In this document: positions 23,007 through 30,402 of the stretch, one piece after another
Layout: each line of letters opens with the position of its first letter
Position numbering within the stretch: the first letter of the stretch is position 1
Origin: Oscillospiraceae bacterium
Lineage (GTDB): Bacteria; Bacillota; Clostridia; Oscillospirales; Oscillospiraceae
NCBI GenBank assembly: GCA_020025275.1
Contig: JAHHSI010000027.1
Location: 1-32,030 of the forward strand
DNA length: 32,030 nucleotides
Direction: 5' to 3'
Program-made: the position numbers and the translations under genes
Notes under the pieces: generated by a model
Told to the model about the DNA's origin: nothing
Database searches by the model: none
What the model saw: the letters and a program-made list of their open reading frames with translations, nothing else

Positions 23007-23342
23007 ATGAACATTCAGATTTTTGGTATGCGTAAATCCTTCGACACAAAGAAAGCCGAGCGCTGGTTCAAAGAGCGCCGCATCAAGTATCAGTACATCG
23101 ATCTGGCCAGTAAGGGCCTCTCCGCCGGAGAGTACCGCAGCGTCAAGGCGGCCGTGGGCTACGAAGCTCTGGTAAACACGGACTGCCGTGCCTATGAGGA
23201 GCTGTACATGGCCTACATCACGCCGCAGGCCGCCGAGGAGAAGCTGCTGGAGTATCCGGAGCTTTTCCGTGCCCCCATTGTCCGCAACGGGAAGCAGGCC
23301 ACCGTCGGCTTTCACCCGGAAATCTGGCAGACCTGGACCTGA
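23007..23342 (+). CDS. ArsC/Spx-family thioredoxin-fold protein lacking the catalytic cysteine
   Basis: A 111-residue protein of the ArsC/YffB/Spx family (thioredoxin-like fold). The start IQIFGMRKSFDTKKAERWF matches the family pattern GIKNCDTIKKARKWL, but Ser11 stands where the redox cysteine should be and no CXXC is present; the only cysteine is C60. The later YPELFRAPIVRNGKQATVGFHPEIW segment is the classical ArsC/YffB C-terminal motif. With this substitution arsenate-reductase chemistry is unlikely; a binding or regulatory role (as in Spx, which contacts RNA polymerase) is possible but unproven. The ATG has CAGGAG 8 nt upstream. It is divergent from the sirtuin gene and ends at a clear terminator. 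Confidence 0.85.
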   Translation: MNIQIFGMRKSFDTKKAERWFKERRIKYQYIDLASKGLSAGEYRSVKAAVGYEALVNTDCRAYEELYMAYITPQAAEEKLLEYPELFRAPIVRNGKQATVGFHPEIWQTWT

Positions 23343-23385
23343 GGACAGTATACCACAGACTCTTCTGCCACGGAATCCCCGACAG

Positions 23386-23415
23386 AAAAAAAGACCGCCT
23401 GAGGGCGGTCTTTTT
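23386..23415 (+). terminator. Terminator of the ArsC-like gene
   Basis: AAAAGACCGCC, TGAG loop and GGCGGTCTTTTT; the A-run on the other side also makes it usable for the converging cation-efflux gene. Confidence 0.92.
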
Positions 23416-23429
23416 GCGTACACGGCTCT

Positions 23430-24602
23430 TTATGCGTGGATATATGTATGTTCCACACGCACCACCGCATAGTAGCTGCCGGGGAGCAGCCGGACACGGG
23501 TGCGGATCTCCTCCTCGATGTCCGCCTCGCTCTTCACCGTGTCAAACGGCACGGCCACATCGAAGATCAGGTTCGTGTGGCTGGGCCCTGTGACCATACG
23601 GAAATCGTGGATACTGGCTCCGGCATCCACCTCCTGCACCAGCTTCTCCACACGCTCACGCATCGCAACGGTCTCCACATCGTTGGTGACGATGGGGTCC
23701 ATGTGGATCACCGCCTCGCAGCCCAGCTCGTCGGCCAGTTCCATTTCAATACTGTCGATCACGTCGTGCAGCTCCAGAATATTGCCGTCCGACGGCACCT
23801 CGGCGTGGAGGGAGATCATCATCCGGCCCGGGCCGTAGTCGTGGACCACCAGATCGTGGATGCCGCACACCTGTTCATGGCCCAAGACCAGTTCCCGGAT
23901 ATGCTCCACCAGTTCCGGGGCCGGGGACTGGCCCAACAGCGGATTGAGCGTCTCCACCGCCGCCTTATAGGCCGAAACCAGAATGAACACGGCCACCAGA
24001 ACACCGACCCAGCCGTCGATCATCACGTGGGTAAAATGGCCCACGGCCATGGCAATGAGCACGGCCAGCGTGGAGAGCGTGTCCGAGAAGCTGTCCATTC
24101 CCGTGGCCACCATGGCCGCCGAGTTGATCTTCTTGCCGATGGTCTTATTGTAAAAGGCCATATACAGCTTCACAGCAATGGACACCAGCAGGATGGCCAC
24201 GGCCAGAACACTCACCTCCACCTCCGTGGGGTGCAGGATCTTATCAATGGAGGACTGGGCCAGTTCCACGCCCATCACCAAAATCAGCGCCGACACCACC
24301 AGGCCGGAAAGATACTCAAACCGTCCGTGGCCGAAGGGGTGGTTCTTGTCCGCCTTCCGTCCGCCCAGACGAAAGCCCAGCAGCGTCACCACGGACGAGC
24401 CGGCGTCGGACAGGTTATTGAACGAATCCGCCGTAATGGCAATGGATCCGCTGATCTGCCCGGCAATGAACTTGCCAATAAACAAGAGGACATTGAATAC
24501 AATGCCCAGAACACCGCACAGCCGGCCATAGGCACGGCGCACGGCGGGGTCTCCGGTATTCTCCCGATGTAGGATAAACCATTTTGCTAACAGGGATATC
24601 AC
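23430..24602 (-). CDS. Cation diffusion facilitator (CDF) family divalent metal efflux protein
   Basis: Proton-coupled divalent-cation exporter (Zn/Mn/Fe/Co class), 390 residues, six membrane segments plus a cytoplasmic domain. Metal-site residues are visible in TM2, ITADSFNNLSD (D59, N62/N63, D66), and in TM5, GMDSFSDT (D170, D174). The loop KNHPFGHGRFEYL is a CDF hallmark. The C-terminal part is longer than in FieF; after the usual dimerisation domain a second ferredoxin-like segment seems present (residues about 310-385). The start is GTG at 24602: AAGGAAGGA precedes it by about 10 nt and an in-frame TAG lies two codons upstream, so no longer form is possible. Metal selectivity is not readable by eye. 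Confidence 0.93.
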   Translation of the reverse strand: MISLLAKWFILHRENTGDPAVRRAYGRLCGVLGIVFNVLLFIGKFIAGQISGSIAITADSFNNLSDAGSSVVTLLGFRLGGRKADKNHPFGHGRFEYLSGLVVSALILVMGVELAQSSIDKILHPTEVEVSVLAVAILLVSIAVKLYMAFYNKTIGKKINSAAMVATGMDSFSDTLSTLAVLIAMAVGHFTHVMIDGWVGVLVAVFILVSAYKAAVETLNPLLGQSPAPELVEHIRELVLGHEQVCGIHDLVVHDYGPGRMMISLHAEVPSDGNILELHDVIDSIEMELADELGCEAVIHMDPIVTNDVETVAMRERVEKLVQEVDAGASIHDFRMVTGPSHTNLIFDVAVPFDTVKSEADIEEEIRTRVRLLPGSYYAVVRVEHTYIHA

Positions 24603-24775
24603 GATCTACATTCCTTCCTTTTTCTTCGTCTCTCTTCTCTTACAGCCGCTGCGGCCCACACAGTCTCCACAGCGTCAGATGCACACGTGTCTTTGTCCGT
24701 CTCCCGTGCACCATGGCCAACAGCGGCAAAACAGCTGCGGTCGTCACGCCCCGGCACGTCGGGAGCATCACTCAT
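24599..24775 (-). CDS. Possible 58-residue small ORF bridging two genes
   Basis: The start ATG overlaps the stop of the upstream cysteine-rich gene by 3 nt (ATGA arrangement), and its stop TGA overlaps the GTG start of the CDF gene (GTGA). Such double overlap is what a translationally coupled gene would show. Against it: no clear ribosome site, no recognised family and a biased end (REERRRKRKECRS) that is partly dictated by the CDF ribosome site. It begins MSDAPDVPGRDDRSCF and has three cysteines. It may be only a frame left open by chance in this 170-bp gap, which otherwise shows no terminator or promoter. Confidence 0.27.
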   Translation of the reverse strand: MSDAPDVPGRDDRSCFAAVGHGARETDKDTCASDAVETVWAAAAVREERRRKRKECRS

Positions 24776-25374
24776 TGGCCGTGAATTTCCAGTTCCATCC
24801 GGCAGCACAGCCGGTCCAGATCCTCGTCGGTAGCCGCCGGCAGCCGCAGCCGACCGCCGCAGACCGGGCAGATCAGATCCACGGCATCCCGTCCCACACG
24901 GATGCTGTACTGCTTGCTGCCGCAGGTGCAGTGGATCCCGCCGCGACCGGCGATCTCCTTGAGTTCGGAGAGCACCTCATACATGATCACATTGTCGGTA
25001 AACGCCTCCGGGTCCTCGCTCTTCTCTTTCTCTGCCCGGATGGCCAGTCCCTCCAGGGCCGCACGCACCTGCTGCTCTTCCCCCACATAGCAGCAAAGCT
25101 GCCGTGTCTGGGGGCAGGCAAGACCGATCCCCCGGCCTTCCAACACGCTCTGTACGCTGCACTCGGCCTGATGGGTCTCGCCACACAGGCCGCAGGGCAC
25201 CCACAGGCGGAACTTCACGCCATCTGTCTCCACCCGCAAAGACGTCTCACCGCACTGGCACTCCATATTGGCGGCCGCCGCCGACAGGGCAAAGCGGCTG
25301 CGCTGATGCATGACCACTTTGCCGCATTTGGGGCACAAGTAGCCAAAGCTACGCATCTCTTCCATACGATCCAT
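24772..25374 (-). CDS. Cysteine-rich putative zinc-binding protein, unknown function
   Basis: A 200-residue soluble protein that I cannot assign. It has five cysteine pairs spaced like zinc ligands: C14/C17 (LCPKCG), C39/C41 (CQC), C61/C64 (CGLC), C149/C151 (CTC) and C169/C172 (CPVCG). The order CXXC-CXC at the N-terminus and CXC-CXXC at the C-terminus resembles an inverted pair of zinc ribbons, separated by an acidic helical middle (about 100-145). Additional cysteines lie in CCYV and LCCRM. No enzyme motif or membrane segment. The first ATG has AGGAGAG 5-7 nt upstream; two further in-frame ATGs follow within seven codons. It is divergent from spoVAD and may be co-transcribed with the CDF gene, with no terminator seen between. 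Confidence 0.75.
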   Translation of the reverse strand: MDRMEEMRSFGYLCPKCGKVVMHQRSRFALSAAAANMECQCGETSLRVETDGVKFRLWVPCGLCGETHQAECSVQSVLEGRGIGLACPQTRQLCCYVGEEQQVRAALEGLAIRAEKEKSEDPEAFTDNVIMYEVLSELKEIAGRGGIHCTCGSKQYSIRVGRDAVDLICPVCGGRLRLPAATDEDLDRLCCRMELEIHGQ

Positions 25375-25413
25375 ACGATCTCTCCTCGCATTTCGTTATA
25401 TTTAAACTAAAAT

Positions 25414-25442
25414 ATTATACTCCCTTTCATCTTATTTTTCCA
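25414..25442 (-). promoter_or_regulatory. Promoter of the cysteine-rich gene
   Basis: Minus strand: TGGAAA (25437-25442), 17-bp spacer, perfect TATAAT (25414-25419), about 40 nt before the first ATG. Confidence 0.55.
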
Positions 25443-25475
25443 GTCCTATTCCCGTTTTTCTCCGGCACAGACCAT

Positions 25476-25504
25476 GCATATTTTCCGCCGCACAGGGTAA
25501 AATA
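25476..25504 (+). promoter_or_regulatory. Candidate forespore (sigma-G/sigma-F type) promoter of spoVAD
   Basis: GCATA (25476-25480) fits the forespore -35 element. It is followed after 17 bp by TAAAATA, a partial sigma-G -10; read as sigma-F, GGGTAAAATA begins after 14 bp. No sigma-A pair fits better. The position, 30 nt before the ATG, is right. Confidence 0.4.
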
Positions 25505-25533
25505 GGAAAAAAGCACGAGAGGGGAACGCAACT

Positions 25534-26562
25534 ATGCAAACAAAACGACTGGGACCCCAAACACTGCGGCTCTCCCACCCGCCCAGTGTGGTGTCCTTTG
25601 CCAACATCGGCGGGAAAATGGAGGGAGAGGGCCCGCTGGCCGATTTCTTCGACAACCTCTCCACCGACGCCTTCTTCGGCGAAAAAACATGGGAGCAGGG
25701 GGAGTCGGTCATGCAGCGCCGGGCGCTGGAAACGGCGCTGCACAAGGGCGGGCTCGCCGCCGGTGACCTCGACTTCATACTGGCCGGGGATCTTCTCAAC
25801 CAGTGCATTGCCACAACCTTCGCCCTGCGGGATTTCCACATCCCTTTTTACGGCATTTACGGCGCCTGTTCCACCATGGGGGAGGGGCTCTCACTGGCCG
25901 CACTGCTGCTCGACGGCGGCTTTGCCCATCTGGCCGCCGCCATGACCAGCTCCCACTACTGCGCCGCCGAGCGGCAGTTCCGTATGCCCACCCCCTACGG
26001 CAATCAGCGCACGCCCACGGCCCAATGGACCGCCACGGCCGCCGGCTGCTGTATTCTGGGCTCGCAGGGAGACGGCCCCTATATCACCCACGTCACCTGC
26101 GGCAAGATCGTAGACATGGGGATCACCGACGCCAACAACATGGGGGCAGCCATGGCCCCCGCCGCCTATGACACACTTCGGGCCCACCTGCAGGCCACCG
26201 GTGAGACACCGGCGGACTACGACCTCATCCTCACCGGGGATCTGGGAGTACTGGGCCACCAGATCGTCACAGAGCTCTTTGCCAAGGACGGCGTGGACAT
26301 GAGCCGCAACTATCGGGACTGCGGTATGCTTCTATACGATTTAGAGCAGCAGGATATGCACGCCGGCGGCTCCGGCTGCGGCTGTTCGGCCTCGGTTTTG
26401 TGCGGCTTTCTCCTGCGTGGGATGCGGCAAAAGCGCTGGAAGCGCATCATCTTTGCCCCCACCGGAGCCCTGCTCTCCCCCATCTCCAGCTTTCAGGGGC
26501 AGAGCATTCCCGGCATCTGTCACGCCGTGGTATTTTCCAATGAGAAGGGAGCCATACAGTAA
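25534..26562 (+). CDS. spoVAD: Stage V sporulation protein AD (SpoVAD)
   Basis: Forespore inner-membrane-associated protein with a thiolase/ketoacyl-synthase-like fold; in B. subtilis it binds dipicolinic acid and is needed for its import into the forespore and for release at germination. It has 342 residues, normal for the family. Signatures: LSHPPSVVSFANIGGKMEGEGPL, DNLSTDAFFGEKTWEQGES, AGDLLNQCI, FYGIYGACSTMGEGLSLAA, QFRMPTPYGNQRTPTAQWTATAAG, GDLGVLGHQIV and the GSGCGCSA region. The ATG has GAGAGGGG about 9 nt upstream. It is immediately followed by spoVAE. The canonical upstream partner spoVAC is not adjacent: upstream is the divergent cysteine-rich gene. Confidence 0.95.
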   Translation: MQTKRLGPQTLRLSHPPSVVSFANIGGKMEGEGPLADFFDNLSTDAFFGEKTWEQGESVMQRRALETALHKGGLAAGDLDFILAGDLLNQCIATTFALRDFHIPFYGIYGACSTMGEGLSLAALLLDGGFAHLAAAMTSSHYCAAERQFRMPTPYGNQRTPTAQWTATAAGCCILGSQGDGPYITHVTCGKIVDMGITDANNMGAAMAPAAYDTLRAHLQATGETPADYDLILTGDLGVLGHQIVTELFAKDGVDMSRNYRDCGMLLYDLEQQDMHAGGSGCGCSASVLCGFLLRGMRQKRWKRIIFAPTGALLSPISSFQGQSIPGICHAVVFSNEKGAIQ

Positions 26563-26919
26563 ATGGAGTATCTCAACGCATTTCTCTGCGGCGGACTTCT
26601 GTGCGCCGTAGGCCAGATCATCATTGACAAAACCGCCCTCACACCGGCCCGCATTCTGGCCGGCTACGTGGTGGCCGGTGTCCTCCTGCAGGCCGTGGGC
26701 GTCTACCAGTATCTGGTGGATTGGGGCGGCGCCGGCGCCACCGTACCCCTCACCGGGTTCGGCTATACTCTGGCCCGGGGTGTTGCCAAGGCTGTGGAGG
26801 AACAGGGGCTGCTGGGGGCCCTCACCGGCGGACTGTCCGCCACGGCCGGCGGCATCACTGCCGCCACCTTTTTCGGCTTGCTGGCAGCACTTCTGTTCCG
26901 GCCCGGCGAAAAGCGATAA
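26563..26919 (+). CDS. spoVAE: Stage V sporulation protein AE (SpoVAE)
   Basis: Small integral membrane component of the SpoVA dipicolinate channel, 118 residues with about four hydrophobic segments. Motifs: the N-terminal MEYLNAFLCGGLLCAVGQI, IDKTALTPARILAGYVVAGVLL, VPLTGFGYTLARGVAKAVEE and GLLGALTGGLSATAGGITAA. The ATG abuts the spoVAD stop with no gap, so the pair is co-transcribed and probably coupled; AAGGGAG lies 12 nt upstream. A long terminator hairpin follows 3 bp after the stop. Confidence 0.94.
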   Translation: MEYLNAFLCGGLLCAVGQIIIDKTALTPARILAGYVVAGVLLQAVGVYQYLVDWGGAGATVPLTGFGYTLARGVAKAVEEQGLLGALTGGLSATAGGITAATFFGLLAALLFRPGEKR

Positions 26920-26922
26920 AAG

Positions 26923-26962
26923 AACGTGACTTTTGTCCCGCCAGACAAAAGTCACGTTTTTT
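26923..26962. terminator. Bidirectional terminator between spoVAE and the SLOG gene
   Basis: A perfect 15-bp stem (26923-26937 with 26944-26958) and 6-nt loop, followed by T's on plus and CTTTT on minus. The minus-strand gene's stop codon starts at 26964, touching the T tract. Confidence 0.92.
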
Positions 26963-27474
26963 CAATCTTGTTCCGTAGGGGAGAGCACGATCACTTGCAG
27001 CTTGCGCTGCAGGGCATAGAGAATGGTGCTATACGTGCCGCCGGGCTGCCCGTCGTGGACGGCCAGCAACAGGGAGGCATGATCCACCATATAGCGGTTC
27101 CGCCGCTGCATACATCCGGCGGTATACGCCTCCTGCACCAGCGTCTCATAGTCGCACGCCGCCACCAGATGCTCATAGCGCCTCTGTTCCTCCGGCGACC
27201 AGCGCTCACTCTGGCTGGCGCAGGGAATAGCCGCCTCCACCGTGACATCGGCGTGCTGCTGCCGCAATTGCAGAGCCAGTTCGCAAAAATAAAAATCGCA
27301 CCCTTCGGCCATACCGCAGATAAAGTGGCGGTATCCCTCCTCATAGGCGCTCTCCAGCACGTCGTGCATACGCCTCTTCAAATCGGTGCAGCGTGGATCC
27401 TGCTCATTGTGACCCCACGGCAGTTTGCCGGGGCGGTGTCCGGAAAAACAACAGCTGGTCTGCCTGGCCCGCAT
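26962..27474 (-). CDS. SLOG-family (DUF1273/YpsA-like) nucleotide-binding protein
   Basis: A 170-residue Rossmann-like protein of the SLOG superfamily, DUF1273/YpsA branch. Signature: CCFSGHRPGKLPWG at the N-terminus, a GYRHFICGMAEGCDFYFCELAL strand-helix with the glycine-rich ligand loop, and MVDHASLLLAVHDGQPGGTYSTILYA, where the GGT segment is typical. SLOG proteins are thought to bind nucleotides or NAD-like ligands; B. subtilis YpsA affects cell division and glucose responses. Nothing in the neighbourhood specifies a ligand. The ATG at 27474 has a GGGGG site about 8 nt upstream and a near-consensus promoter. Confidence 0.88.
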   Translation of the reverse strand: MRARQTSCCFSGHRPGKLPWGHNEQDPRCTDLKRRMHDVLESAYEEGYRHFICGMAEGCDFYFCELALQLRQQHADVTVEAAIPCASQSERWSPEEQRRYEHLVAACDYETLVQEAYTAGCMQRRNRYMVDHASLLLAVHDGQPGGTYSTILYALQRKLQVIVLSPTEQD

Positions 27475-27499
27475 ACGCTCATCCCCCTTCTACCCCTTC

Positions 27500-27528
27500 A
27501 TTATAGAACAAATTTTCTATTTTGTAAA
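27500..27528 (-). promoter_or_regulatory. Promoter of the SLOG gene
   Basis: Minus strand: TTTACA (27523-27528), 17-bp spacer, perfect TATAAT (27500-27505). Confidence 0.78.
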
Positions 27529-27560
27529 GACAAATTCCGTCCTTTTGTTGCAAATGACAC

Positions 27561-27589
27561 TTGTTTTTTCGGTCATAGAACGATACTAT
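27561..27589 (+). promoter_or_regulatory. Possible promoter of the RibU-like gene
   Basis: TTGTTT (27561-27566), 17-bp spacer, TACTAT (27584-27589); a moderate match. The leader of about 40 nt carries a GGAGAC-CTCT-GTCTCC hairpin (27603-27618) just before the ribosome site. The conserved FMN riboswitch core is absent. Confidence 0.4.
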
Positions 27590-27637
27590 GAAAGATACTA
27601 ACGGAGACCTCTGTCTCCCTTTTAAAGGAGATCGCAT

Positions 27638-28222
27638 ATGACCCACAGCCAAAAAACCCACAAACTGGCCGTCACCGCCATGCTCAGCGCCGTGGCGACG
27701 GTATTGATGATGTTAGAATTTCCCCTGCCGTTTCTGATCCCACCGTTTGTCAAGCTGGACTTTTCCGAGCTGCCGGCACTGCTGGCCTCGTTTTCTCTCG
27801 GCCCCCTCTACGGCGGCGCCGTGTGCCTGATCAAAAATCTGTTCGCCTGCCTGCGCAGCACCACCGGCTGCGTCGGTGAGCTGGGCAACCTCCTGCTGGG
27901 CCTGTGCTTCGTGCTGAGCGCCGGATGGATCTACCGTCGCCGCAAGTCCCGCAGCCGTGCCATCCTCGGCTCGGCGCTGGGCGCCGTGGCCATGGCCGTA
28001 CTGAGCATCCCTATCAACTACTGGATCACCTATCCCGTCTATGCGGCCTTTATGCCCATTGACGCCATTCTTGAGATGTACCGGCAGATCCGGCCCGGCG
28101 TCAACGGTCTTTTGGAGTGTCTGGTGCTCTTCAACGCCCCATTCACCCTCCTCAAAGGAGCGCTGGATGTGGTGCTGTGCCTGCTCATTTATAAGCCGCT
28201 CTCGCCGCTTCTCCATCGATGA
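27638..28222 (+). CDS. ribU: ECF transporter S component, RibU-like (riboflavin)
   Basis: Substrate-binding membrane subunit of an energy-coupling-factor importer, most likely for riboflavin. It has 194 residues with five to six hydrophobic helices. The RibU-type segment LEFPLPFLIPPFVKLDFSELPALLASF is clear, followed by GPLYGGAVCLIKNLF and the late IDAILEMYRQIRPGVNG loop before the last helices. The ECF module genes (ecfA1A2T) are not in the window, as expected for the shared group II type. The ATG has AAAGGAG 7 nt upstream. Single gene with its own terminator. Substrate is inferred from family resemblance only. Confidence 0.86.
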   Translation: MTHSQKTHKLAVTAMLSAVATVLMMLEFPLPFLIPPFVKLDFSELPALLASFSLGPLYGGAVCLIKNLFACLRSTTGCVGELGNLLLGLCFVLSAGWIYRRRKSRSRAILGSALGAVAMAVLSIPINYWITYPVYAAFMPIDAILEMYRQIRPGVNGLLECLVLFNAPFTLLKGALDVVLCLLIYKPLSPLLHR

Positions 28223-28229
28223 AGCCCCT

Positions 28230-28257
28230 GCCCTTCGCTCCGGCGAGGGGCATTTTT
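28230..28257 (+). terminator. Terminator of the RibU-like gene
   Basis: A 9-bp stem GCCCTTCGC with GCGAGGGGC (one G-U), TCCG loop, then ATTTTT. Confidence 0.85.
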
Positions 28258-28261
28258 CTGC

Positions 28262-28290
28262 TTTCCATCGGGAAATCGCCGTGCTATAAT
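28262..28290 (+). promoter_or_regulatory. Promoter of dinB
   Basis: TTTCCA (28262-28267), 17-bp spacer, perfect TATAAT (28285-28290). The in-frame ATG at 28289 lies inside the -10 box and cannot be the translation start. I saw no LexA-type operator. Confidence 0.65.
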
Positions 28291-28327
28291 GGAACAGAGA
28301 AACGACAGGAAAGGAGCGGCAGCGCCC

Positions 28328-29539
28328 ATGGATCGCGTGATTTTGCACTGTGATTTGAACTGTTTTTATGCCTCCGTGGAGCTGCTGCGCCATCCGGAGC
28401 TGCGGGAGGTGCCCATGGCCGTATGCGGCGATCCCACCTCCCGCCACGGCATCATTCTGGCCAAAAACGAACCCGCCAAGCGCCTTGGCATCCGCACGGC
28501 GGAGACCATCTGGCAGGCCAAGAAAAAAGCCCCCGATCTGGTCTTGCTGCCGCCCCATCACGATCTCTACCGCCGCTACTCCCGTCTGGTCAACGAGATC
28601 TACGGCCACTACACCGATCTGGTGGAGCCCTTCGGCATCGACGAGAGCTGGCTGGACATCACCGGCAGTCTGCACCTGTTTGGCACCGATGGAAAACAGG
28701 TGGCCGACGAGATCCGCCGCCGTGTGAAGGAGGAACTGGGGCTCACCATCTCGGTGGGCGTTTCCTTCAACAAAGTATTCGCCAAACTGGGCAGTGACTA
28801 TCGAAAGCCAGACGCCACCACGGTCATCAGCCGGGAAAACTGGCGCGACATAGTCTGGCCTCTGCCGGTGGGTGCCCTTCTCTTTGTGGGCAGCGCCGCA
28901 CAACAACTCCTCAACAGCCACGGTATCCGCACCATCGGCCAACTGGCCGCCTGCGCCCCGGAGCAGTTGGAGGCGCTGCTGGGCCGGCAGGGGTATCAGC
29001 TCCACCGCTACGCCAACGGTCTGGAGGACGCTCCCGTTCGTCCCCAGCACCAACGTGAGCCGGTAAAATCTGTGGGGAACGGAACCACGTTCGCCACGGA
29101 TCTGACGGACTGGGAGGAAATCTGCACCGGTCTGCGCCTTTTATCTGACAGCGTGGCCCAGCGCCTTCGCCAGCAAAAGCTCTACTGCGGTGGCGTACAG
29201 GTCACCATCCGGGACGATCACTTCAAAACCATCACCCGGCAAAAGCGGCTGCCGGAGAGCACCCATCTGATGAAGGATATCTATCACGCCGCTCTGGACC
29301 TCACCCGGACGGCATGGAGAGCCCCTCTGCCCATCCGTATGCTGACGGTCACTGCCCTCTATCTCACCGAGGCGGCCGAGAGCTATCAGCAGCTGGATCT
29401 TCTGGCTGAGCCCCAGTCGCAGCACAGCGAGAAGCAGGAACAGCTGGAAAAAGCCATGGACGCCATCCGCGGCAAATTCGGCAAGGGCTCCATCGCCTTC
29501 GGGACAACGGGAAGGCGGCCATCGGTCCGGGACGACTGA
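28328..29539 (+). CDS. dinB: Y-family DNA polymerase IV
   Basis: Error-prone translesion polymerase, 403 residues. Catalytic residues: D9 in VILHCDLNCFYASVE and the D105-E106 pair in FGIDESWLDITG. The SVGVSFNKVFAKLGSDYRKP segment is the Y-family palm/finger signature. A C-terminal little-finger domain follows, then QLDLLAEP near residue 355, resembling a sliding-clamp-binding motif. The start is the ATG at 28328 with AAAGGAG about 11 nt upstream; the ATG 39 nt earlier overlaps the -10 box. The N-terminal HCDLNCFY differs from the common HVDMDAFY but keeps the first catalytic aspartate and the steric-gate region. A Firmicute UmuC/DinB homologue is the only alternative, and is essentially the same call. 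Confidence 0.94.
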   Translation: MDRVILHCDLNCFYASVELLRHPELREVPMAVCGDPTSRHGIILAKNEPAKRLGIRTAETIWQAKKKAPDLVLLPPHHDLYRRYSRLVNEIYGHYTDLVEPFGIDESWLDITGSLHLFGTDGKQVADEIRRRVKEELGLTISVGVSFNKVFAKLGSDYRKPDATTVISRENWRDIVWPLPVGALLFVGSAAQQLLNSHGIRTIGQLAACAPEQLEALLGRQGYQLHRYANGLEDAPVRPQHQREPVKSVGNGTTFATDLTDWEEICTGLRLLSDSVAQRLRQQKLYCGGVQVTIRDDHFKTITRQKRLPESTHLMKDIYHAALDLTRTAWRAPLPIRMLTVTALYLTEAAESYQQLDLLAEPQSQHSEKQEQLEKAMDAIRGKFGKGSIAFGTTGRRPSVRDD

Positions 29540-29601
29540 CGCAGCGCCGCAGCCGCTGCGAAAACGCACACTGATTTTATACAACATAGGAGGAGGCCTC
29601 T

Positions 29602-30402
29602 GTGGAACTCATTTTACTTGGCACCGGCAACGCCATGGTCACTCGCTGCTATAATACCTGCTTTGCCCTGCGGCAGGGAGAGGAATTCCTGCTGGTGGAC
29701 GCCGGCGGTGGAAACGGTATTCTTCGCCAGATGGACGATGCCGGCCTGTCCTTTGCCCATCTGCACCACCTCTTTGTCACTCACGCTCACACCGACCACG
29801 TTCTGGGGGTGGTGTGGGTGGTGCGGGCCGTGGCCGCACTGTGCAGCAAGGGCCGGTATCAAGGCACCCTGACCATCTGGTGCCACGACGCCGTGCTCTC
29901 GATTCTGGAGCCCCTGTGCCACGCTCTGCTGCCGGAAAAACTCGCCCGCTATATTGGAACGGCTATCCGTTTTGTACCCATCGTCCCCGGAGAAATCCTC
30001 CGCTGTCTCTCTATGGAGCTGACTGTTTTTGACATTTTTTCCACCAAGGCCAAGCAGTATGGGTTCCGTGCCGTTTTACCGGACGGACAGGTACTGGTGT
30101 GTCTGGGGGACGAGCCGTGCCATCCGGATTGCCGGAAACTGGTGCGGGGCTGTGACTGGCTGCTGACCGAGGCGTTCTGTCTGTATGACGATCGGGATCG
30201 CTTCCATCCCTACGAAAAGCATCACAGCACGGTACTGGACGCCGCCACATTGGCCCAGACGCTGGAGGTACGCCATCTGGTCCTCTACCACACGGAAGAT
30301 CGCTCCCTTGCCACACGCAAGGAGCGCTACAGCGCTGAAGCCCGCCGTGTGTACTCCGGATCCGTGTTTGTTCCGGACGATCTGGATGTCATCCCCCTGT
30401 GA
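29602..30402 (+). CDS. MBL-fold metal-dependent hydrolase (RNase Z-like group)
   Basis: A 266-residue metallo-beta-lactamase-fold hydrolase. Metal ligands in LFVTHAHTDHVLGV (H61, H63, D65, H66), a further aspartate in LVCLGDEPCHPDC and a late histidine in LVLYHTEDRS. The N-terminal LILLGTGNAMVTRCYNTCFAL resembles RNase Z/ElaC-type proteins, but the exosite arm of true RNase Z is not evident, so tRNA 3'-processing is not claimed. The start is GTG at 29602, supported by AGGAGGAGG 5-8 nt upstream; no in-frame ATG with a site is available. It may share a transcript with dinB, whose stop lies 62 nt upstream, with no terminator seen between them. Confidence 0.88.
   Translation: MELILLGTGNAMVTRCYNTCFALRQGEEFLLVDAGGGNGILRQMDDAGLSFAHLHHLFVTHAHTDHVLGVVWVVRAVAALCSKGRYQGTLTIWCHDAVLSILEPLCHALLPEKLARYIGTAIRFVPIVPGEILRCLSMELTVFDIFSTKAKQYGFRAVLPDGQVLVCLGDEPCHPDCRKLVRGCDWLLTEAFCLYDDRDRFHPYEKHHSTVLDAATLAQTLEVRHLVLYHTEDRSLATRKERYSAEARRVYSGSVFVPDDLDVIPL

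Noticed and set aside
27475..27637. FMN riboswitch expected before a riboflavin transporter gene
   Set aside because: The conserved FMN aptamer segments are absent and the leader is only about 40 nt long.
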